Shown here one piece after another: positions 15,652 through 25,269 of a DNA stretch of 25,633 nucleotides. Below the pieces are notes generated by a model. The model was not told the DNA's origin. It worked only from the letters and a program-made list of their open reading frames with translations, and made no database searches. The translations under genes and the position numbers were made by a program. Numbering within the stretch: position 1 is the first letter of the stretch; every line of letters starts with the position of its first letter. The DNA is from CAZEDU01 sp964511185 (GTDB lineage: Bacteria > Myxococcota > Myxococcia > Myxococcales > Myxococcaceae), in contig CAZEDU010000073.1 in the NCBI GenBank assembly GCA_964511185.1, positions 1 to 25,633 on the forward strand, written 5' to 3'.

Positions 15652-15993
15652 TCAGCTGCCCCGATAGGTCGAGTAGCCGAACGGGCTGAGCAACAGCGGC
15701 ACGTGGTAGTGCTCCTGCGGCTGCCGGACCTCGAAGATGATCGGCACGCTCGGGTAGAAGCCAGCGACCTTCTGCTTCTCGAAGTACGCGCGCGTGTCGA
15801 ACGAGAGCCGGTAGGTGCCGGCCCCAAGCGGCGAGCCCGCCGGCAGCAGGTCGCGAATGCGCCCGTCCGCGTTCGTCACGCCGCTGCCGATCGCCTGCCA
15901 CCCACTGCCCTCTTGCCGCTCGAGCGTGGCGCGCACGCCTTCGGCCGGTCGGCCAACGCTCACATCCAATACATGCGTGGTAATCGGGCTCAT
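15652..15993 (-). CDS. uraH: 5-hydroxyisourate hydrolase (transthyretin-like)
   Basis: This 113-residue enzyme hydrolyses 5-hydroxyisourate to OHCU, the second step after urate oxidation. Seen: TTHVLDVSVGRPA (His7), NADGRI (Arg45), HYHVPLLLSPFGYSTYRGS at the C-terminus with His97 and the diagnostic YRGS tetrapeptide. These are the catalytic residues that separate HIU hydrolases from transthyretins. There is no signal peptide or fused uraD domain. The ATG at 15993 overlaps the uraD stop by four bases (ATGA). It is the last gene of the operon and ends 7 bases from the repeat element. Confidence 0.97.
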   Translation of the reverse strand: MSPITTHVLDVSVGRPAEGVRATLERQEGSGWQAIGSGVTNADGRIRDLLPAGSPLGAGTYRLSFDTRAYFEKQKVAGFYPSVPIIFEVRQPQEHYHVPLLLSPFGYSTYRGS

Positions 15994-16493
15994 GTGAAGA
16001 GCATCTTCTCCAATCGAATTCGGGTGATCTTCTCCTGCTCGCCCGCGGCGACGCGCAGCTCGGTGTCGGCGTCGTTTCCCAGACGCGACTGCAGGATTCT
16101 CAAGAGCTCCGCGCCGCTCTTTCCTGTCGCGCACACCAAGTAAATGTGCCCGAACTTGGCCTCGTAGGCGCGGTTTCCCTCGGCCAGCGCGTGCCGGATC
16201 TCCGCGTCCGCGCTCGTCGCGCCGGCCTGCTCGCTCGACGCCCACCCCTGGGTCGACGCAGACGCCGCGCGCGCGTCGCCGATCCTCGGGTGATGCGAGA
16301 ACGCCTCGTGCCAGTCGTCCGGGCTGAGCGCGCTCCACACCTCGGACGCCGCGAGGTACAGCGCCTCGGCCGACGCGAACGGACGGCGCGCGAGCATGCC
16401 CGTCACCCAACGTCCAGCCCCGCAGCAGCGCGTCAGCGCCGCGCGCGCGTCGGTCTCGCTCAGCGCATTGAAGCCCTCGAGCCCCAAGCTCAC
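15990..16493 (-). CDS. uraD: OHCU decarboxylase
   Basis: This 167-residue cytosolic enzyme decarboxylates 2-oxo-4-hydroxy-4-carboxy-5-ureidoimidazoline to (S)-allantoin. Seen: the HPRIG motif (His68, catalytic in the family), WASSEQAG with the conserved Glu88, and a C-terminal half with YEAKFGHIYLVCATGKSGAELL followed by LQSRLGNDADTEL, which is standard for UraD. The GTG at 16493 is taken as the start because it overlaps the allantoicase stop (GTGA) and the family N-terminus LGLEGFNAL begins two codons later. The upstream open frame is a shadow of allantoicase. The downstream end overlaps uraH. Confidence 0.96.
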   Translation of the reverse strand: MSLGLEGFNALSETDARAALTRCCGAGRWVTGMLARRPFASAEALYLAASEVWSALSPDDWHEAFSHHPRIGDARAASASTQGWASSEQAGATSADAEIRHALAEGNRAYEAKFGHIYLVCATGKSGAELLRILQSRLGNDADTELRVAAGEQEKITRIRLEKMLFT

Positions 16494-17485
16494 GCCGGGA
16501 CCCCATGCAGCCGAAGCCGCGCGACGCCTCCATCCGGGAAGATGTTCAGCCGGACGTGGCTCACCGCGCCTGCCGAGGCGTCGAGGTCGAACGTGTGTCG
16601 CGTGTGCGCTTCGAGCTGGGTGCGCGGCAGCAGCGGCTTCCACTGCGCCGCCGCGAGCGCGTCGACCGACTCGCCGGCCTCGGGCGCCATCACGCCCTCG
16701 AGCGAGCAGCTCTCGGGGAAGTTGCCCTTGAAGTAGGCCGTGTCGATCTCCGCGCGCTTGAGCGTCCCCGGCCGACCCAGGCGGAGCACCGCCCAGTCGT
16801 GTCCCGGGCCTCGGCGCCGACGGCTCTCCCAGCCATCGCCCATGTCGCGCGAAGGGCCAGGCAGGATGAGGTTCCGCCGGTCCGAGAAAAACTCGTCGCT
16901 CGCGCCCAACACCACGCCTCCGTGCTCGACGGCCGCGAGATCGACCACCCGGTGCTCGTCGAGGATGCGCTCCCAATTCGGTCGCACGTCGCCATAGACG
17001 CGCAAGCGCGCGACGCCGCCGTCGGGGAAGATGTGCAGCTTCAGGTGCGTCCACGTCGCATCGGATCGAGCCTCGAACAGGTTCTGCGCGCCCGGCTTCA
17101 CCGGCGCGTCGGGCAAGAGCTCCGTCCACTTCGTCTCGCCCGACAAGAGCTCCCGCGTCGGCTGGTACCCGTCGACGCGACAGGCCTCGATGCGCACCGA
17201 CTTCGGCGCGTTTCCCAAGAAGTGGTTCGTGTCGACGTCGACGCCGCGGACCACGCCGGGCAAGCCCAACCGCACCACGCACCAGTCGTGGCCGCCGTCG
17301 CGACGCCGCCGCGACTCCCACCCGTCCATCCACTTCCCGTTCTCGGTGTACTTGCCGGGGATGAACTCGCCGCGGCCCGGCTTGAGCAGGTTCTCCTTGG
17401 GCGCGAAGAAGTCATCCGTCGCCCAGAGCACCGCGCCGCCCAACCGCTCGGCCGCGAGATCGATCCGCCGCTCGAAGTCAGCCAT
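16490..17485 (-). CDS. alc: Allantoicase
   Basis: Allantoicase hydrolyses allantoate to (S)-ureidoglycolate and urea. The 331-residue product consists of two homologous halves. The first has VLWATDDFFAPKENLLKPG, DGWESRRRR, HDWCVVRLGLPG and LHIFPDGGVARLR; the second has VLGASDEFFSDRRNLILPG, DGWESRRRR, HDWAVLRLGRPG and LNIFPDGGVARLR. This duplicated layout and length are typical. The ATG at 17485 is supported by GAGG 8 bases upstream and the conserved N-terminus; it overlaps the end of allantoinase by 8 bases. Its stop overlaps the uraD GTG. Confidence 0.97.
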   Translation of the reverse strand: MADFERRIDLAAERLGGAVLWATDDFFAPKENLLKPGRGEFIPGKYTENGKWMDGWESRRRRDGGHDWCVVRLGLPGVVRGVDVDTNHFLGNAPKSVRIEACRVDGYQPTRELLSGETKWTELLPDAPVKPGAQNLFEARSDATWTHLKLHIFPDGGVARLRVYGDVRPNWERILDEHRVVDLAAVEHGGVVLGASDEFFSDRRNLILPGPSRDMGDGWESRRRRGPGHDWAVLRLGRPGTLKRAEIDTAYFKGNFPESCSLEGVMAPEAGESVDALAAAQWKPLLPRTQLEAHTRHTFDLDASAGAVSHVRLNIFPDGGVARLRLHGVPA

Positions 17486-18839
17486 GTGTTCGCCTCGATT
17501 GTCGTGAGAGCCACTGTCCGCGCGGCGAGCCGATGTGCTGGCCGCGCTCGTAAATGCATTCGCCCCGGAGGTACGTCGCGAGGATCTCCCCCTCCACCTC
17601 GCGGCCAACGTACGGCGTCACCCGGTGGCGGTGCTGGATCTCGTCCACTTCGATTCGACGCCGGGCCTCCGGGCGCCACACGACGAAGTCGGCGTGCTTG
17701 CCGACCGCGATCGCGCCCTTGTCCTTCTCGAGCCCCGCCAGCTGCGCCGGCCCCCGCGACATCCACCGCGCCAGCGCCTCGAGGGAAACGCCACGCCGCT
17801 TCGCCTCGGTCCAAACCAGCGGGAGCCCGAACTGGAGCGACGAGATGCCGCCCCAGGCCGACATGAAGTTGCCTTCATCGAGCCGCTTGAGCTCGGGCGT
17901 GCACGGCGAGTGATCCGACACGATCAGGTCGATGACTCCCTCGCGCAGCCCCTCCCAGAGCTTCTCGCGGTTGTCGCGCCCGCGAATCGGCGGCGCGCAC
18001 TTGAACTCGGTGCGGCCGTCGGGGACCTCCTCGGCGCACAACGTCAAGTAGTGCGGACACGTCTCCGCGGTGAAGGGCAGCCCCTCGCGCTTGGCCTGCG
18101 CGATCACCGGCAGCGCGTCGGCCGCGGACAGATGCACCACGTGCACCGGGCACTGAAGCGCGCGGCACAGGCGCACCATCAGCTCGATGGCGCGGACCTC
18201 CCAGCGGCTCGGGCGCGACTCCAAGTAAGGACGATAGGCGCGGCAGGCGTCGACGCTCGGCGCTCCGTCGTCGAGCTCGGCGTGCACCAAGAGTGGCACG
18301 CCTTCGCGCGCGAGGATCGGCATCGCCTCGCGCAGGTCGGCCTCGCGCGACTGCGGGAAGTCGTCGATGCCCGAGTGCACGAGGAACGCCTTGAAGCCGG
18401 CCACGCCGGCGCGCGCCATCGGCGCCAGCTCCGGTGCGTTGTGCGGCACCACGCCGCCCCAGAGCGCGTAGTCGATGAACGTCTGCCCCGCGGCGGCGCG
18501 CTTCTTCACCTCGAGCGCCTCGAGCGTCGTGGTCACCGGGATGCTGTTGAGCGGCATGTCGACGACGGTGGTGATGCCGCCGGCCGCCGCGGCCTTGGTG
18601 GCGGTGGCGAAGCCTTCCCATTCGGTGCGGCCGGGCTCGTTGATGTGCGCGTGGCTGTCGACGAGCCCGGGGAAGACGACCGCGTCGCCCACGTCGATCA
18701 TCCGGGGACAGTCCCCAGGGGGACAGTCCCCTTTCTCGAAAATGCCGGCGATGCGTTCGCCTTGGATCCCGACCGAGGCCGGCTGGAGGCCTGACTCGAG
18801 CAGCACGCGCCGGCTCTGGAGCACCCAGTCGAGCTTCAT
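17478..18839 (-). CDS. allB: Allantoinase, with a repeat-encoded insertion near the N-terminus
   Basis: This 453-residue cyclic amidohydrolase opens allantoin to allantoate. Seen: metal ligands His63 and His65 in DSHAHINEPGRTEWEG, the Lys expected to be carbamylated in GFKAFLVHSG, HAELDD, HVVHLSA, CPHYL, and the catalytic Asp in VSDHSP. DMPLNSIPVTT is typical of allantoinase rather than dihydroorotase. Residues 37-45 read GDCPPGDCP and are encoded exactly by two tandem GGGGACAGTCCCC repeats (plus 18704-18731), placed in the loop before the first metal-binding strand. The insert keeps frame, so the protein is probably still made. The ATG at 18839 directly abuts the puuD stop (TGAATG). The next gene, alc, starts inside its last codons. 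Confidence 0.96.
   Translation of the reverse strand: MKLDWVLQSRRVLLESGLQPASVGIQGERIAGIFEKGDCPPGDCPRMIDVGDAVVFPGLVDSHAHINEPGRTEWEGFATATKAAAAGGITTVVDMPLNSIPVTTTLEALEVKKRAAAGQTFIDYALWGGVVPHNAPELAPMARAGVAGFKAFLVHSGIDDFPQSREADLREAMPILAREGVPLLVHAELDDGAPSVDACRAYRPYLESRPSRWEVRAIELMVRLCRALQCPVHVVHLSAADALPVIAQAKREGLPFTAETCPHYLTLCAEEVPDGRTEFKCAPPIRGRDNREKLWEGLREGVIDLIVSDHSPCTPELKRLDEGNFMSAWGGISSLQFGLPLVWTEAKRRGVSLEALARWMSRGPAQLAGLEKDKGAIAVGKHADFVVWRPEARRRIEVDEIQHRHRVTPYVGREVEGEILATYLRGECIYERGQHIGSPRGQWLSRQSRRTHG
18704..18731. repeat. GGGGACAGTCCCC tandem pair inside allantoinase, copy C
   Basis: Two perfect 13-base palindromes (18704-18716 and 18719-18731) with a period of 15 bases, a multiple of three. 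They match the units at 5391-5462 and 15530-15644. In this copy there is only one pair and no inverted partner nearby. They encode residues 37-45 of allantoinase in frame. Confidence 0.9.
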
Positions 18840-19655
18840 TCAGCCTCGTAGGATCTTCGCGACCACGCCGCCCACCACCACCGCCCCGATGAGGATCAAC
18901 CAGTTGAGCTGGTTGCCGTAAGTCGCGGTCGGGAAGTGATTGCTCAGCATGATGAACACGACCGAGACGGACATGTACGTGTTGTGCTTGGAGCGCCGGG
19001 CGCCGATGACGCCGTAGCTCAAATCGACCGGGCGGTTCTCTCTCGCGGCGGCGAGCATCTTCCGCTGCCCGGGCAGAATCCGCACCCAGACGTTGAGCAC
19101 CATCAAGGTGCCGAACATGGCGCCCACGTGAATGTACGCGGCGCGCCCGGTGAAGATCTGCGTCACGCCGTAGATGACGCCCACCAGGAGCACGAACGAG
19201 ATCGCCGCGCCCACCCGTTCGTCCTTCGCCAGCGGCGTTCGCCAGAGCGTGTCGTAGACGAACCACGCCACCACCAGGAGCCCCAGACCGACGGCCGCCG
19301 CGGCGCGAAACCCCAACGGCGAGATCGTGTCGTCGATGAGCAAACCGCCCATGTAATAGACGAGGATGAGCAGAATGAAGCCGCTCGCCCAGGTCAGCGC
19401 CGACTCCCACTTGAACCAATGCAGCGTGCGCGGCATCAGCTCCGGCTTCTTCTGCTTCTCCACCAGATAAAAACCGCCGCCGTGCACCATCCACAGCTGG
19501 CCGACCGTGTTGGGGCGAAGATCCGGACCCGCTTCGGCCCGCATCGTCTTCTCCATCCAATTGAACAGGTAGGTCTGGCCGATCCAGCTGATGCCGGCGA
19601 TGACATGAACCCACCGCACCAACAGGTTCACCCACTCGCTGACGGTCGCGTCCAT
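18840..19655 (-). CDS. puuD: Membrane urate hydroxylase PuuD, without the C-terminal cytochrome c domain
   Basis: PuuD oxidises urate to 5-hydroxyisourate at the cytoplasmic membrane and, in characterised members, passes electrons to a fused cytochrome c rather than forming peroxide from oxygen as UOX does. The 271-residue product contains about seven hydrophobic helices. Family-like segments include RWVHVIAGISWIGQTYLFNW, WMVHGGGFYLVEKQKKP, LHWFKWESALTWASGF, IHVGAMFGTLMVLNVWVRI and YMSVSVVFIMLSNHFP. It stops just after the last helix (GGVVAKILRG); no CxxCH haem motif is encoded here or directly downstream. The ATG at 19655 has no evident Shine-Dalgarno. As first gene of the operon it abuts allB. 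Confidence 0.92.
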   Translation of the reverse strand: MDATVSEWVNLLVRWVHVIAGISWIGQTYLFNWMEKTMRAEAGPDLRPNTVGQLWMVHGGGFYLVEKQKKPELMPRTLHWFKWESALTWASGFILLILVYYMGGLLIDDTISPLGFRAAAAVGLGLLVVAWFVYDTLWRTPLAKDERVGAAISFVLLVGVIYGVTQIFTGRAAYIHVGAMFGTLMVLNVWVRILPGQRKMLAAARENRPVDLSYGVIGARRSKHNTYMSVSVVFIMLSNHFPTATYGNQLNWLILIGAVVVGGVVAKILRG

Positions 19656-19804
19656 GGGGTCGGGTTTCTAGCAGGAGCCGGCCGAGTGTCTTCGTTTCAT
19701 GCGCCCTGGAGTGCACAGGCGTCGCCCAGACGCCCTAGGAGCTTCGCAAGTGGGCTGATTCACTGACCTGGTCGCGGGCCCGCGCCTTGCGAGAAACAGA
19801 AGAT

Positions 19805-20587
19805 GTGAAGCCCGTTGGCCTCTCCTACCTCCTCGGCGCCGCGATGCTCTTGAGCGCCTCCGCCGCGCTCGGGCACGCCCACCTCACGTCCCCAACGCCT
19901 CGGGCGGGCGAGAACATCAAGGTCGGTCCGTGCGGCGCGGCGAAAGGCAACAAGCCCACCGAGCTCAAGGCCGGCCAGACCGTGCGGATCGAGTGGCTCG
20001 AGACCATCGCCCATCCCGGCCACTTCAGGCTGTCTTTCTCGCAGAACAGCGACGCCGCGTTTCAGCCGCTGCAGCTCAAGGCCGGCGGGGCGGCCACGAA
20101 CATCGCCAACCCGCCCGGCCCCGCGCCGATGCAAACACAAGCGCACTCGGCAGAGGTGGTGCTGCCGAACCTCACCTGCGACAGCTGCACGATTCAGCTG
20201 ATTCAGGTGATGACCGAGACCAACCCGGACACGTTCTACTACTCGTGCGCCGACGTCCGGCTCATCGCGAGCGACGGCGGGCCGGGCAACGGGGCCGATG
20301 CCGGCGTGCGCCCCGACGCCGGCCCCAGCGAGCCACAGCCGGAGCCGATCGCCGATGCAGGGGTTTCGGCGCCGGAGGATCACGCCAGCCACACCACGCC
20401 CAACGAGCCGCCCCCCGCCGCGAGCGCGACCAGCGCCGGTGAAGAAGTCGGCGGAGGCGAGGGGCTCGAGGACGGCGCCATCGTCGGCGGCTGCGGCGCG
20501 AGCGTCACCGGTGGCGCCGCGCTCGCGTGGCTCGGGCTCGTCGTCGCGCTCGCCGCCGCGGCGAGGCTGCGTGTTCGACGCACCTAG
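19805..20587 (+). CDS. Exported polysaccharide-monooxygenase-like protein (SCE4755-type) with MYXO-CTERM-like tail
   Basis: The 260-residue product starts with a signal peptide (hydrophobic to about residue 23). Cleavage after LGHA would leave His26 of HLTSPTPRAG as the new N-terminus, as in LPMOs where an N-terminal His forms the copper histidine brace. His70 and His73 in IAHPGHFRLSF are candidates for the partner. A Cys-containing segment (LTCDSCTIQLIQVM, then YYSCADVRL) matches the family I know as SCE4755 polysaccharide monooxygenase-like proteins. A Pro/Ala/Asp stalk follows. The C-terminus has GGCGAS, a hydrophobic helix and an Arg-rich end, as in MYXO-CTERM sorting signals. GTG at 19805 was preferred to TTG at 19787; both are possible. 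Copper binding and oxidative activity are inferred. Confidence 0.82.
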   Translation: MKPVGLSYLLGAAMLLSASAALGHAHLTSPTPRAGENIKVGPCGAAKGNKPTELKAGQTVRIEWLETIAHPGHFRLSFSQNSDAAFQPLQLKAGGAATNIANPPGPAPMQTQAHSAEVVLPNLTCDSCTIQLIQVMTETNPDTFYYSCADVRLIASDGGPGNGADAGVRPDAGPSEPQPEPIADAGVSAPEDHASHTTPNEPPPAASATSAGEEVGGGEGLEDGAIVGGCGASVTGGAALAWLGLVVALAAAARLRVRRT

Positions 20588-20656
20588 GCCGACATCGCTC
20601 TTCATTTCACGCCGATTCATCGGCGCGCGCGCGATCTGCCAAGTTGATCGGCCAAC

Positions 20657-20677
20657 AGCCTTTAGTAAAAAAAGGCT
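20657..20677. repeat. Inverted repeat in the gap before the LPD28-like gene
   Basis: AGCCTTT (20657-20663) and AAAGGCT (20671-20677) form a 7-bp stem with a 7-base loop, in a locally AT-rich patch of an otherwise GC-rich region. It could be a weak terminator for the LPMO-like gene, although no T-tract follows on either strand, or a leader structure of the next gene. Confidence 0.4.
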
Positions 20678-20706
20678 CCCCACCAACATCAGCAACGGAG
20701 TCGCGC

Positions 20707-20979
20707 ATGGGCCGAGCGGCTGTGTTCAGAGGCATTCCGGTCGAAGTCATTCAGGCGCGGGTGCGAGAGAGAGACGTGTCTCGCTACTACTACGAGATTC
20801 GCGCGGGCGATGACGGCTGGGCGAGCAACGCGACGCTCGAGGAGAAAGTCGCGGTGAACTTCTGGGGCACGCTGATCAGCTCGCAGCCGATCGACTTCCA
20901 GGGCGACGACTACGTCGAGCTGACCGACGGCGAAATGCGCACGCTGCTCGTCGAGCAAGAAGACCGCGACAACGCTTAG
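20707..20979 (+). CDS. Small soluble protein resembling the LPD28 domain
   Basis: The 90-residue acidic protein has no signal peptide or membrane helix. The layout IPVEVIQARVRERDV, YYYEIRAGDDG, LEEKVAVNFWGTLISSQPID and DDYVELTDGE resembles, from memory, the LPD28 domain (large polyvalent protein associated domain 28), which also runs from a short strand through a Y-x-[IL]-R-x-G-D-D segment and VxVNxxGTI to a closing PLTDE. LPD domains are known mainly from large proteins of phages and conjugative elements; a standalone chromosomal copy may have another role. Start ATG has GGAG 6 bases upstream. Its last four bases overlap the convergent boxR stop. Function unknown. Confidence 0.72.
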   Translation: MGRAAVFRGIPVEVIQARVRERDVSRYYYEIRAGDDGWASNATLEEKVAVNFWGTLISSQPIDFQGDDYVELTDGEMRTLLVEQEDRDNA

Positions 20980-21734
20980 CCCTGCGCCGCGCGCATCGGC
21001 TTGAGCTCGCGCACCAGCTCGTTCACGACCGCGTTCGCGGTCTTTCCCGAAGTCACGCAGACCAGCGCCGCGCGCGCGTAGAGCGGCTCGCGCTCGCGCA
21101 GGCGCCGCTTCAGCTCAGCCATCGCGCTTGGCCGGTTCTCCATCGGCCGCAGGTCGCCCTGCTTGACGACCCGATGCCAGTGCTCTTCGGGCGACGCCTT
21201 GAGCCAGATGGTGAAGGTCCGCTCGAGGAGCAGCTTGAAGGCGTCGGGCGACGTCACCAGCCCGCCTCCCGTGGCGAGCACCGCCTGCGGGTGCGCGAGG
21301 AGGAACTTCTTTAACGCCTGCAGCTCGACCTGGCGGAAATAGCCCTCGCCGTGAATCGCAAACAGCTCGGACAAGCTCATCCCCGCTTCGGCTTCGACCA
21401 GCCGATCGAGCTCGAAGAACGGCACGCCGAGCCGGTCGGACAGCGCCTTGCCGACCGTGCTCTTCCCCGCCCCGCGCAGGCCGAGCAGCGCGAGCACCCC
21501 AGCCCGCCGGGTCGGCGTGGTCGGCTCGGCGACGAGCGACGGGAGCGAGACCTGAAGGCCGGCCGCGACCTCGGCCAGGTTCAAGACCGAGATGTTGGCC
21601 TTGCCCGCCTCGAGGTCTGACACGAACCGCTCGGACAGCCCGCTCACCTGGGCCAACCCCTTGAGGGTCAACCCCCTTTCGAGGCGCCGGACGCGAACGC
21701 GCAGCCCGATTTCTGTGAGAAGCGGATGGCCCAT
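20976..21734 (-). CDS. boxR: BoxR/BzdR-type regulator (HTH plus shikimate-kinase-like domain)
   Basis: This 252-residue regulator has an XRE helix-turn-helix at about 9-65 (LTLKGLAQVSGLSERFVSDLE) fused to a shikimate-kinase-like domain from about 80. That domain carries Walker A GLRGAGKS (85-92), FFELDRLVEAEAGMSL and ATGGGLV. In the BzdR/BoxR family the kinase-like domain binds benzoyl-CoA and relieves repression rather than phosphorylating shikimate (known). Its position divergent from boxC-boxB fits this. The ATG at 21734 begins the typical N-terminus; no clear Shine-Dalgarno precedes it and a TATACT lies only 8 bases upstream. A true second AroK is unlikely because of the HTH. Confidence 0.93.
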   Translation of the reverse strand: MGHPLLTEIGLRVRVRRLERGLTLKGLAQVSGLSERFVSDLEAGKANISVLNLAEVAAGLQVSLPSLVAEPTTPTRRAGVLALLGLRGAGKSTVGKALSDRLGVPFFELDRLVEAEAGMSLSELFAIHGEGYFRQVELQALKKFLLAHPQAVLATGGGLVTSPDAFKLLLERTFTIWLKASPEEHWHRVVKQGDLRPMENRPSAMAELKRRLREREPLYARAALVCVTSGKTANAVVNELVRELKPMRAAQG

Positions 21735-21739
21735 GCTCT

Positions 21740-21783
21740 TGCAGTATAGTGCATTAACTTAAACTGCTGCAATGCAGTATCCT
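21740..21783. promoter_or_regulatory. Probable BoxR operator and divergent boxR/boxCB promoters
   Basis: Four TGCA tetramers occur within 37 bases (21740, 21750, 21768, 21773). TGCAGTAT occurs twice (21740 and 21773), each followed by NNTGC. ACTGCTGCAATGCAGT (21763-21778) is an inverted repeat with arms ACTGC/GCAGT. TGCA repeats are the described binding elements of BzdR in Azoarcus. Candidate core promoters overlap these: minus strand TTGCAG-18-TATACT for boxR and plus strand TTAACT (21754-21759)-18-TATCCT (21778-21783) for boxC. The region is AT-richer than its neighbours. Confidence 0.7.
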
Positions 21784-21822
21784 GCTTGCTTCCGCTGGCC
21801 TGATTGCGTACATCTCCAAGGC

Positions 21823-23484
<1,662 letters not shown>

Positions 23485-23499
23485 GAGAGGCGAAAGAAC

Positions 23500-24924
<1,425 letters not shown>

Positions 24925-24935
24925 GCGGCTTAGGC

Positions 24936-25178
24936 TCAGCGCTGTGCCGGTCCCGCCTTGACCGCTCGGTAGGCGTAGAACAGGCACAGCGCCGCGGCGA
25001 TCCCGGAGAAGACCAGGTTGATGCCGACCGCGCTCAGCCGCAGCCGGTAGACCGCGATGATGCCGAGCGCCACCGAGAGCACGGCGTAGCGCACGCGCAG
25101 CGGCACGGTGCGAATCTGCGAAATGACGTACGCCACCAGGAAAATGCCGAGCGACACCCAGTCGATGCCCACCTGCAT
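24936..25178 (-). CDS. Small membrane protein of unknown function
   Basis: The 80-residue product has three hydrophobic segments (VSLGIFLVAYVISQI, YAVLSVALGIIAVYRL and VGINLVFSGIAAALCLFYAY) separated by short basic loops, so it is an inner-membrane protein. No family was recognised. The ATG at 25178 has GGAGG 4 bases upstream, which is preferred over upstream in-frame starts. It is convergent with boxB (11 bases apart) and divergent from kbl across about 90 bases in which no clear promoter was seen. Confidence 0.7.
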   Translation of the reverse strand: MQVGIDWVSLGIFLVAYVISQIRTVPLRVRYAVLSVALGIIAVYRLRLSAVGINLVFSGIAAALCLFYAYRAVKAGPAQR

Positions 25179-25269
25179 GCGACCTCCCCGAAGCCTTGGT
25201 AGGGCGGTCCCATAACCCCGTTCGAGCCCCGGTGGAAGCACGCGTTGTCCCGTGCTAATCGCCACCGCC

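Noticed and set aside
18704..18731. GGGGACAGTCCCC pair as a transcription factor operator
   Set aside because: The same palindrome occurs between convergent genes and inside a CDS, places that do not fit promoter control; a repeat family explains it better.
17535..18794. Long plus-strand open frame opposite allantoinase
   Set aside because: No recognised motif; allantoinase on the other strand is unambiguous.
20657..20677. Rho-independent terminator
   Set aside because: The stem is only 7 bp and no T-tract follows on either strand, so it is listed only as an inverted repeat.
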